The notes beneath the pieces are model-generated. The model saw only the letters and a list, made by a program, of their open reading frames with translations. It had not been told where the DNA came from and searched no databases. DNA of 44,399 nt from NCBI GenBank assembly GCA_039030075.1, contig JBCCEW010000038.1, positions 1 through 44,399 of the forward strand, given 5' to 3'. Below are positions 32,091-39,746 of the stretch, piece after piece (position 1 is the stretch's first letter; the number at the start of each line of letters is the position of its first letter). The stretch is from Myxococcota bacterium. Lineage in GTDB: Bacteria > Myxococcota_A > UBA9160 > SMWR01. The position numbers and the translations under genes are program-made.

Positions 32091-34201
32091 CGCGCCGGGC
32101 GAACCCGGGGCGGCACGATGCCCTGGGTGAGCCAGGGAACCTCCGCGCGCACCAGGAAGGGCGTTCGAGCGAGCGCGCTGCGCCGGGCTTCGGATGTCTC
32201 GAGGATCGCGAAGGCGCGGGCGGTTTCCGTGAGGCCTCGCAGCAGGCGATCGCGCTCTTGTTCGGGCGGGGCCGCGTCCAGGACGCGGAGTGCATCCTGG
32301 GGACGCTCCATCCGCAGCAGCGTCCACGCGAGCCGACGGCGAATACCGAGGCGGTCCGGGTGCGCGCGGAGTAGGGGCTCGTCGATCGCGAGGGCTTCGC
32401 GGTAGGCACCGAGCGTGGTGTAGAGCGCCGCGGTGCGCTGACGATCCGCCAGTCGGTTGCTGCCGCGCAGCGGCTGGAACGCGCGTGGCACCACGCCGTG
32501 GGCGACGCTCCATTCCGGGGCGTTTGCGAGCAGCTGGGACACGACGAGCCCGCGCTCGCGGTCGAAGGGGATGCCGCGCGAGGCGTAGTAGCGCGCGACG
32601 CGCGCGAAGTTCTCCGCGTTGCGGGGGACGTTGCGCAGGTACACCGCGCTCTGCAGGTTTCGGAACACCAGGCGCCAGCCGGGCGTTCCCTCGAGGTGTC
32701 CTGCCGTGTAGGCCCAGGGACGGTGGGGGTTCCCGGTCTCGGGGAGTCGGATTCCCAGGAAGACATCGATCTGGAGCCGGTCGAGGAGCGCGGGGAAACT
32801 ATCCCCGGGTTCCGCCCCCTGGCGCGCGTCGATCGCGGCCAGCGCGGTGACGGTTTCCTTGGGCATGTTGAGGGAGCCGTTGATCAGCGTCTTCAGCTGC
32901 GGTGCGAGCCAGTAGCCGGCGAACCCACCCTGGAAGTAGTCGGTGTAGAGATGCCCCTCGAGCTCGGTGTCCGCGAGCCACCAGAGCGCATGGGTCGCGT
33001 ACTTCTGGAGTGCGTAGGGCGTTGCATAGCCGCTCCACGTCTGGGGCAACCCGCGCGTGACGAGCGGCCAGTCGCCCCGCTGGAAGAACGCGGCGACCAG
33101 GAGCAGCAGCGTGCCCGCGATCGCGAGCCCGCCGGCGCTGCGACGCAGCAAAGCACGCAGCGCCGGTCGTTCGGCACGCACGAGCCACAGTACGATCAGG
33201 CTGCCCAGCCAGAGGAAGCGCGACGCGAAGAGCAGGAGCGCGCCCGAGAGCGCGGCGGACGATGCGAGAGCGCCTTCCTGTCCCGAGATGCGATCGAGGC
33301 GGCGCAGAAGTCGCACCACGACCGCGAGCGTCGCAATCAACAGCGCCCATACGAGGGTCCACGCCAGGGGAGTCGGGGGGACCCCGGTGGTGGGGAAGGC
33401 GAAGAGCGAGACCGGCGACCACTCGTCGAGGACGACGCCGAGGTCGGTGGTCTCCCCGCCAGCGGCGAAGTAGGCGAGGTAGGCGTCGGCGCCCGAGGGA
33501 TTCGCGAGACCCGCCGCCAGCATGCCGACGAGCGCGACCGCGAGCGCGACTGCCCGTGTCCAGCCCTCGCTCCGTGCGCGTTCCGACAGCCAGTGCGCGC
33601 AGAGTACGCCTCCGAGTGCCGCGGCGACGAGCAGCGGCCCGAGCAGAAACGCGGCGTGGAGCTGTGCCCAGAGACCGACGATGGCTACGGCCGCGAGGAC
33701 CCGACCGGGACCGGGGGCTTTGCGGGGAACGATGAGCAAGGCGACGACGGCGAACGCGGCGAGGAGGGTGAACAGATGCGGGCGCAGCTGTACGAGCCGG
33801 TAGGTCGAGAGCAGCCAGAAGATCACCACGCCGCCGCTCGCCGCCGCGGCGCTGCCCGCCGCGCGCCGCAGCAGTCCCCACAACATGCCCGACGCGGCGA
33901 GGACGAGCGCCACGTGCAACGCGCGCAGACCCTGGAAGCCCGTCAGCTCGAGGAGGCGCGCGAAGCCCGCGTCGGCGAGCCAGGCGGCCGTGTGTGGGGG
34001 GCCTGCTGGCGAGTCGAGCAGTGGGTCCTCTGCGAGGTGAGGGCCTTCGCTCGCAAACGCCTGTCCGAGTCCGAGATGCCACCAAAGGTCGTCGGTGAAG
34101 ATCGGCTGGCCCGCCGCCACCAACACGGCGGCGCCCGTGAGCCACGCGATCCCGTGGATCCCCCACCTCGCCCAGGCGGCCCCCGACGCCGTTGCGCTCA
34201 T
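32087..34201 (-). CDS. polytopic membrane protein with TPR-like C-terminal domain, glycosyltransferase-like family
   Basis: This 704-residue protein is called from ATG 34201 (the upstream extension is Arg/Pro-rich). About 10-11 membrane helices precede a soluble C-terminal part (residues about 430-704) with TPR-like repeats (for example NRLADRQRTAALYTTLGAY). Near the N-terminus IFTDDLWWHLGLGQAF, with paired Asp and WWHL, matches a widespread family of GT-C-like membrane proteins in delta-type Proteobacteria and Planctomycetes, and the FPRPHLFTLL-like helix (VQLRPHLFTLLAAFAVV) also fits. The DD motif suggests a glycosyltransferase-type active site, but function is unproven. It lies convergent to the TonB operon and upstream of the beta-barrel gene in the same direction. 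Confidence 0.7.
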   Translation of the reverse strand: MSATASGAAWARWGIHGIAWLTGAAVLVAAGQPIFTDDLWWHLGLGQAFASEGPHLAEDPLLDSPAGPPHTAAWLADAGFARLLELTGFQGLRALHVALVLAASGMLWGLLRRAAGSAAAASGGVVIFWLLSTYRLVQLRPHLFTLLAAFAVVALLIVPRKAPGPGRVLAAVAIVGLWAQLHAAFLLGPLLVAAALGGVLCAHWLSERARSEGWTRAVALAVALVGMLAAGLANPSGADAYLAYFAAGGETTDLGVVLDEWSPVSLFAFPTTGVPPTPLAWTLVWALLIATLAVVVRLLRRLDRISGQEGALASSAALSGALLLFASRFLWLGSLIVLWLVRAERPALRALLRRSAGGLAIAGTLLLLVAAFFQRGDWPLVTRGLPQTWSGYATPYALQKYATHALWWLADTELEGHLYTDYFQGGFAGYWLAPQLKTLINGSLNMPKETVTALAAIDARQGAEPGDSFPALLDRLQIDVFLGIRLPETGNPHRPWAYTAGHLEGTPGWRLVFRNLQSAVYLRNVPRNAENFARVARYYASRGIPFDRERGLVVSQLLANAPEWSVAHGVVPRAFQPLRGSNRLADRQRTAALYTTLGAYREALAIDEPLLRAHPDRLGIRRRLAWTLLRMERPQDALRVLDAAPPEQERDRLLRGLTETARAFAILETSEARRSALARTPFLVRAEVPWLTQGIVPPRVRPAR

Positions 34202-34262
34202 GGGGCGGAGTGTGCCCGGTGTCGGGGGATTCGCCGACCCCGTGCGACGCCCGAGCCCGGCG

Positions 34263-35339
34263 CTACTCGCCGACCCAGCGGAAGCGCACCCCCACGCCCG
34301 CGCGGTAGGCCCAGCGTTCGTGCTCGATGGTGAAGGTGGCCGATTCGCCGAACTCGTTCGAGACGAAGAGCGTTTCGCGCAAGCTTCCGGCGAAGCGATA
34401 CAGACGCCCGGAGACGAAGACACTCATGACGATCGAGCTGGCGCGGGCGGTATCGGCCTCGAGCTCGAGGCCGGGCCCGAAGCCGTAGTAGCGGACCTTG
34501 CGCTTTGCCGAGAGCGAGATGAATCGGAAGTCGTTCAGTGTGGTCGTGGGCTCGATCAGCTGAACCGCACGGTTGACCACGCCACTCACCTCGACTTCCT
34601 GACGGATGAACTCGAAGGAGGGCTTGACGCGCAGGCGTCGATCGAAGGCGTCGATGGTGAACGCCAGGCCCGCTCCGCCGGACCAGAGCAGCCGATCCAA
34701 CTGTGTGCGCGCGCGCGAGCCCTGGCCACGAATCGCGACCTCGAAGATGCGCTGATCGAAGGCCGGCAGGATCGGGGGCGCGAAGGCGCCCGGTGAACCG
34801 CCGCCGGCCAGGTTGCGCTCGAAGCCGAAGGTGGCCGCCAGGTCGATGTGGGCGAATACCCGGGGCATCAGGAAGCGCTCGGTCAAGCGCGGCGTCATCA
34901 GCTCGAAGGAGCCGCCGACCATCGTCGTGACGTTCGTGTCGGAACCGTCCCCGTTCTGGGCGATCGTGGTGCCGAAGTTCCGAGGGACGTCGGAGTTCGG
35001 ACAGACGTCCCCGTTGAAGATGTCCGGGAACGGTGGATTCCGATCCAGAAAGCAACCCGCCGGGAACGGCGGTCCGGCGATCTCGGTCGAGTCGATCCGA
35101 CCCTCGGCTTCCTGGCGAATGATGTCGAAGTAGGCGGAGAACGACGGCACCCAGAGTTCGGATTCGTCGCGCTGCTCGGTCGCCGACGCAAGATTCGGTG
35201 CCGACAGCAGGAGTACGCCGAGCAGGAAGCACATCCACCAGCGATGGCGGTGGGAAAGCGAGTAGCTCGGAGTGGACGGACGCGGAGCTTGCGCCCGAGT
35301 GCGCGCACCGGGTGCGGGGGGAGACGGAACTAAGCGCAT
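34263..35339 (-). CDS. outer-membrane beta-barrel-like exported protein
   Basis: This 358-residue protein is called from ATG 35339; ATG 35234 (before CFLLGVLLLSAPNLASA) is an alternative start with a cleaner but less basic signal. After the signal peptide, the body shows strongly alternating hydrophobic/polar strands (for example FTIDAFDRRLRVKPSFEFI and SIVMSVFVSGRLYRFAGSL) and ends in an aromatic-rich strand (AYRAGVGVRFRWVGE), consistent with a beta barrel. There is one Cys pair near residues 95-115. No catalytic motif is seen. It is divergent from the TonB-dependent receptor; 138 bp separate the starts, a region with a promoter and a palindrome. Function is not known. Confidence 0.7.
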   Translation of the reverse strand: MRLVPSPPAPGARTRAQAPRPSTPSYSLSHRHRWWMCFLLGVLLLSAPNLASATEQRDESELWVPSFSAYFDIIRQEAEGRIDSTEIAGPPFPAGCFLDRNPPFPDIFNGDVCPNSDVPRNFGTTIAQNGDGSDTNVTTMVGGSFELMTPRLTERFLMPRVFAHIDLAATFGFERNLAGGGSPGAFAPPILPAFDQRIFEVAIRGQGSRARTQLDRLLWSGGAGLAFTIDAFDRRLRVKPSFEFIRQEVEVSGVVNRAVQLIEPTTTLNDFRFISLSAKRKVRYYGFGPGLELEADTARASSIVMSVFVSGRLYRFAGSLRETLFVSNEFGESATFTIEHERWAYRAGVGVRFRWVGE

Positions 35340-35410
35340 CGAATCATTCTGACGAGACGAGTCCGACGCGGCAAGGAAACCCAAAAAAGGTCTCCGGCCT
35401 TCGGACCGGT

Positions 35411-35441
35411 TTGACGCCGCCTCCCGCATCAGAGATGATGC
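35411..35441 (+). promoter_or_regulatory. candidate sigma70 promoter of the TonB-dependent receptor with overlapping palindrome
   Basis: TTGACG (35411-35416) and GATGAT (35434-35439) are 17 bp apart. The palindrome GCATC-N6-GATGC (35426-35441) overlaps the -10 box, as an operator would. The sequence does not resemble a Fur box. The expected start is near 35446, about 32 nt before ATG 35478. Confidence 0.4.
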
Positions 35442-35477
35442 GTTCTCTCGCGGGATGTGGCAAGGCAAGCTTCCTTG

Positions 35478-38165
35478 ATGAATTCGATTGTTCCGGCGCG
35501 ACAGCTGCGCCCTGATGTACCCCGGTCCTGGGCCGTCTTTCTCGCGAGCCTGTTGCTGATTTCAGCGACGGCCTCGTCGCCCATCGCCGCTGAGGAGGAT
35601 GAGCGGGACGCGACGATCCTCTTGGCGCAGGCCGATGCGTCGGTCGATGACGAGGTCGAAGACGATGATTCGTCCGGGCCGCCCGAAGGCGTGCAGATCA
35701 TGCGCGTGCGGGGCCGCGGTATCGACGCCATCGAGACCGAGGTCCCCTCTTCGCTGACCCAGTTCAACGCGGCGGACATCGAAGCGCTCGGCGCGCAGAA
35801 CATCTCGGATCTCTCTCGGGTCACGCCGAACGTCAACATCATCCAGCCCGGCGCCACCCAGTCGATCTTCTTCATCCGCGGCGTCGGCCTGTCGGACTTC
35901 AGCGCGAACGCGACCGGCGCGGTCGCGGTGTTCCAGGACCGCGTCGCCATCAATGCGGCGGCGATCCAGACCGGTCAGCTCTACGACATCGGCGACATCC
36001 AGGCACTGCGAGGCCCACAGGGTACGGGCGCATACCGCAACGCCTCGGCGGGCGCGATCGCGGTGACCTCGCGGCGCCCGACGGGTTCCTACGCGGCGAA
36101 CCTGCGCGCCACCTTCGGTCGCCGTGCCGCGGACGGCGGCAAGGGGGCACTTCACGCCTTCCTGCAGGACTACGAAGGCGCGATCGAGATGCCGATCGTC
36201 GAGGACTGGTTCTCCGGGCGGTTCGCCTTCCGCCTGCGCGATTCGGACCCGTACAAGACGAACGGTTGCGGCAATGCGCCTCCCTTCGGTTCGCGCCTGG
36301 CGCGGAACCCTCCCGCGGTTCTCCCAGCAGATGCTTCGATCTGCGGCGAGCTCTCCCAGGACCTGATTCCGAATCCGAACCCGGGCGCGGGAGTGCTTGG
36401 CATCTCCTTGATTCCTGTGGGCCTCAACCGCCGCGTCCAGTTCGAGCACAACTGGGCTGCGCGGGGGACATGGGCCATCACGCCGCCGGAGATGGAGACG
36501 AAGATCTTCTTCAACCTCCACGGCAGCCGGCTCAACCAGGACAACGTCTACGGCCAGGCGATCGGGTTCGGGCGTATTCAGGGCTTCCCAGGCGGCGACC
36601 GCGTGTTCGGTGGCATCACGGATGACGGCTATCAGGATCGCGACCTGATTCCCCAGATCGAAGCCGTCTGCGATCGCAACGCCGCGCTCGCCTGTCAGAA
36701 CCCCTTCGCCCAGGCGCTGCTCGAGACCAGCCTGACCCAGCGGCCCCTCGACGCCCGTCCGTTCCGCGGCGACTACAACCGCGACGGGCGCGTGACCCGA
36801 GATGCCTATGGCGGGTTCTTCGAGATCGAGAGCAAGATCGCCGACCTCGATGTGAGCCTGCTGACCTCGTGGGATCAGTACCGACGTTTCACCCGCGGCG
36901 ACAACGACTTTACGCCCGAGATCTTCTTCGAGATCGACGAAGACGACAAAGCCTGGCAGACCTATCAAGAGGTGAAGGTCGGCGGTGAGCTCGCGCGCGA
37001 GCCCTTCGAGTGGGAGATCGGCGGCTTCTATCTCCAGGAAAGCCTCGACGTGCTGGCCAACACCGCCGCAGGGATCGACGCCGGGACCATCCGCGACTAC
37101 AGCCAGCGCATCTGGAGCACGGGCGTCTGGGGAAGCTTCGCGTGGGACTTCCTGGACGAGCTGACCCTCGAGGGCGGCGTGCGCTTCAACTACGAGCGCA
37201 AGACCTTCCGCTTCGACCGGTCCCTGGCCTTCGGCGGCGGCATCCGTCCCCAGGACGCGATCGACCAGGAAGAGGTCTGGCAGACGCCGACTGGCAAGAT
37301 TCAGCTTCGCTACCACCTCTACGAGAACGCCAGCATCTACGCCCAGTACAACCGGGGCTTCAAGGCGGGCCACTTCAACGCGTTGAATACCGGCGAAACC
37401 CAGGACCCGGCGGAAGACGAGTTCGTCGACGCCTGGGAAGTCGGTTTCAGCGGGCGCTTCCTCGATCAGCGTCTCCAGATGTCAGGCGCCTTCTTCTACT
37501 ACCGGTACCAGGACTACCAGCTCTTCCTCTTCTCGAACGCCGCGAACGGCGGACCGGTCCTCGAGATCGTCAACGCGAGTCAGGCCGAGAACTTCGGCGC
37601 CGAGCTCGAGATGCGCTTGAAGCCGCTCGAAGGTTGGGCGCCGCGCATCATCGAAGGGCTCGAGATCACGGGCAACGCGAGCTGGCTGCACGGCGAGTTC
37701 ATCGACTTCCAGATCCAGCGCGAGGCGCGGTTGGCCGGTTTCGTGGTTTCGTTCGTGCAGGACTTCTCGGGCGATCAGCTGCAGAACGCGCCCGAGTGGA
37801 AGGTGTCCGGCAACGCGAGCTGGGAATTCGACCTGGGGAAGTACGGCTACCTGATTCCCTTCTATCAGTTCAGCTACCAGGACGACATCTTCTACGGCGT
37901 CAACGAGGGTGAGGGCAATATCGACTTCGACGGCACCAGCCTGTTGCCGCGTCACGCCATCGGTCAGAAAGCGTTTTGGCTGCACGACCTGCGACTCACC
38001 TACCGCACGCCCGGCGGCTCGATCGAAGTGGCCGGCTGGGTGCGCAACGTGACCGACGAGGTCTACAAGAACTTCGCCTTCGACGCGAGCGTCGTGTCCC
38101 GCGTGATCATCAACTTCGTGGGCGAGCCGCGTACGATCGGCGTCGACGTCACCGTCAACTTCTAG
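35478..38165 (+). CDS. TonB-dependent outer-membrane receptor
   Basis: This 895-residue protein is called from ATG 35478 (GTG 35457 is also in frame). A signal peptide (WAVFLASLLLISATASSPIA) is followed by an acidic linker, then GVQIMRVRGRG, a possible TonB box, and the plug domain (LTQFNAADIEALGAQNISDL, then IFFIRGVGLSDF and LRGPQGTGAYRNASAGAI). A 22-strand-type barrel occupies the remainder, with aromatic-rich strands and a terminal Phe (VDVTVNF), as outer-membrane proteins require. Such receptors import siderophores, B12 or glycans. The barrel resembles receptors grouped with iron complex transporters of Sphingomonad-type, but the substrate is not readable. It presumably relies on the TonB system encoded 5 kb upstream. 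Confidence 0.95.
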   Translation: MNSIVPARQLRPDVPRSWAVFLASLLLISATASSPIAAEEDERDATILLAQADASVDDEVEDDDSSGPPEGVQIMRVRGRGIDAIETEVPSSLTQFNAADIEALGAQNISDLSRVTPNVNIIQPGATQSIFFIRGVGLSDFSANATGAVAVFQDRVAINAAAIQTGQLYDIGDIQALRGPQGTGAYRNASAGAIAVTSRRPTGSYAANLRATFGRRAADGGKGALHAFLQDYEGAIEMPIVEDWFSGRFAFRLRDSDPYKTNGCGNAPPFGSRLARNPPAVLPADASICGELSQDLIPNPNPGAGVLGISLIPVGLNRRVQFEHNWAARGTWAITPPEMETKIFFNLHGSRLNQDNVYGQAIGFGRIQGFPGGDRVFGGITDDGYQDRDLIPQIEAVCDRNAALACQNPFAQALLETSLTQRPLDARPFRGDYNRDGRVTRDAYGGFFEIESKIADLDVSLLTSWDQYRRFTRGDNDFTPEIFFEIDEDDKAWQTYQEVKVGGELAREPFEWEIGGFYLQESLDVLANTAAGIDAGTIRDYSQRIWSTGVWGSFAWDFLDELTLEGGVRFNYERKTFRFDRSLAFGGGIRPQDAIDQEEVWQTPTGKIQLRYHLYENASIYAQYNRGFKAGHFNALNTGETQDPAEDEFVDAWEVGFSGRFLDQRLQMSGAFFYYRYQDYQLFLFSNAANGGPVLEIVNASQAENFGAELEMRLKPLEGWAPRIIEGLEITGNASWLHGEFIDFQIQREARLAGFVVSFVQDFSGDQLQNAPEWKVSGNASWEFDLGKYGYLIPFYQFSYQDDIFYGVNEGEGNIDFDGTSLLPRHAIGQKAFWLHDLRLTYRTPGGSIEVAGWVRNVTDEVYKNFAFDASVVSRVIINFVGEPRTIGVDVTVNF

Positions 38166-38195
38166 CCCGCTCTCGCGGCGGTCCGATCGGCGGGG

Positions 38196-39617
38196 CTAGG
38201 GCAGCGAGTACCCGAGCGCTCGCAGCTGGTTGAGTTGAATCTCGTCGAGCTCGAGAGTCGGCGCGTCGTCCTTCCAGGGCGGCTCGCGCTCGAGATAGCG
38301 CTCGGCTTCGTCGCGGAGGCGCGCCGTCACTTCCGGGTTCTCTTCCGCCACGTTCTGGAGCTCGCGGCGGTCCTGGTCGGCGTCGAAGAGCTCCTCCACG
38401 GTATTGCCCTTCGGACCCCGCACCATCACGTAGCGGAAGCCCTTCTCCGAAACGGACACCGTGGGCGAGATCGTGTCGACGCGTTGGCCCCAGGTCTGGT
38501 CGAGGTGGGCGACCGCGACGGTCTCGTCGGCGGGCGGCGTCTCCGAGCGCAGCTCGGCGAGCATCTCGGGCACGCGCGACCGACCGTCCGTGTCTTCCAG
38601 GGCGGGCAGCCCGAGCATGTCGAGGATCGTCGGCCAGATGTCGACGTTCTCGGTGCGCTGCTTCACGACCAGGCCCGGCTGGAGGCGGAAGGGGAGGCCG
38701 AAGATCAAGGGCACCTCGGTGGTCTCGGGGTACACGGTACGCGCGTGTCCCTCGAAGCCGCGCTCGCCGAAGGCCTCACCGTGGTCGGAGCCGATCACGA
38801 TCAGCGTCTTGTCCAGCTGTCCCGCCTCGTAGAGGTGCCCGAAGAGCTGGTCGAGGATGTAGTTCACCCGCAGGATCGAGTTGTCGTAGATGTCGGCATT
38901 GCCGGTACCGAACTTCGCCGAATCCGAGTCGTAGACGAACTCGTGGAGGTCCATGAGGTGCAGGTACAGGAACCAGCGCTCCCGCCCGTACGCCCGCAGG
39001 AACTCGACCGCGCCTTCGACGACGTCCACGTCGGTGCCGCCGTGGGTGACGGTGGGGTTCTCGCGGCGAACGTCGCTGGCCACGGGCTTGAAGTTGGGCC
39101 GGGTGTAGATCTCGAAGCCCTGGTCGAAGCCGAAGTAGCCTTCCACCCAGCCGTTGCGCCAGATGCCGGCCGTCCGGAAGCCGGCCTCGCGGAAGATCTC
39201 GGCGGGCATCTTCGCCTGCTCGGGAATGGTGTGGTCGAAGCGCGTGACACCGGCCCGGGTGGGGTGGTAGCCGGTCCACAGCGACGCCATCGAACACTTC
39301 GTCCAAGACGATTGCGAGAGGTGGCGATCGAAGCGGACGCCCTGGTACGCGATCGCGTCGAAGAAGGGCGAGGTCGGGCGGGTATAGCCATAGGTGCGCA
39401 GACGGTCGGCGCGCAGGGTGTCGACCAGGATGAAGAGGACGTTGACGTCGTCCCGCTCGCGCAGGGCCTCGAAGGCCTCGACGCCTCCGATCGGGCGCGG
39501 GTCCTCGGGAACGTCTTCGCCCCAGGGGTTCGCGAAGTAGAGCGCGAACGCGACGACTGCCGCGATCAACCAGGGGCCGGGCCCACGAACGAAACGACCA
39601 AGTGCGTTGGATTCCAT
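38196..39617 (-). CDS. sulfatase-fold hydrolase/transferase with Thr at the nucleophile position
   Basis: This 473-residue protein starts at ATG 39617. A single N-terminal anchor helix (LIAAVVAFALYFANPW) is followed by the alkaline-phosphatase/sulfatase superfamily core. FILVDTLRADRL supplies the first metal-binding Asp (D66), and SSWTKCSMASLWTGYHP is the equivalent of the C-x-P-S-R sulfatase signature. Aligning to the conserved TG, the Cys/Ser that becomes formylglycine is Thr106 here. GSDHGEAFGERG is the DH metal site. Thr is used as nucleophile by LtaS/EptA-like transferases, so it may be a phospho- or sulfo-transferase rather than a true sulfatase. It is membrane-anchored with the active domain probably periplasmic. 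It is divergent from the TPR lipoprotein gene. Confidence 0.85.
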   Translation of the reverse strand: MESNALGRFVRGPGPWLIAAVVAFALYFANPWGEDVPEDPRPIGGVEAFEALRERDDVNVLFILVDTLRADRLRTYGYTRPTSPFFDAIAYQGVRFDRHLSQSSWTKCSMASLWTGYHPTRAGVTRFDHTIPEQAKMPAEIFREAGFRTAGIWRNGWVEGYFGFDQGFEIYTRPNFKPVASDVRRENPTVTHGGTDVDVVEGAVEFLRAYGRERWFLYLHLMDLHEFVYDSDSAKFGTGNADIYDNSILRVNYILDQLFGHLYEAGQLDKTLIVIGSDHGEAFGERGFEGHARTVYPETTEVPLIFGLPFRLQPGLVVKQRTENVDIWPTILDMLGLPALEDTDGRSRVPEMLAELRSETPPADETVAVAHLDQTWGQRVDTISPTVSVSEKGFRYVMVRGPKGNTVEELFDADQDRRELQNVAEENPEVTARLRDEAERYLEREPPWKDDAPTLELDEIQLNQLRALGYSLP

Positions 39618-39732
39618 GGACGCGCAATCTAGCGAAGCCCGAGCGCCGCGCGGCCCTCTGGCGCGCCGATTCGCGCGGTGCAGATCCCTGATTTTGGGGC
39701 GCTTTGAGGCCGAGGCGAGCGGGGAGGGCGGT

Positions 39733-39738
39733 TATACT
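39733..39738 (+). promoter_or_regulatory. -10 element (TATACT) for the TPR lipoprotein gene, near-leaderless transcript suggested
   Basis: TATACT lies 9 bp before GTG 39747, so transcription would start within about 2 nt of the start codon. No SD precedes the GTG and no good -35 lies 17 bp upstream. A leaderless mRNA or a slightly different start is possible. Confidence 0.3.
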
Positions 39739-39746
39739 CCGCGCCC

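Noticed and set aside
32498-34333. 611-codon plus-strand frame opposite the polytopic membrane protein
   Set aside because: It has high Arg/Glu/Gly composition, no SD and no domain; the minus strand has membrane helices and the DDLWWHL motif.
35562-37373. 603-codon frame antisense to the TonB-dependent receptor
   Set aside because: The receptor plug and barrel motifs are on the plus strand; the antisense frame is a GC-bias artefact.
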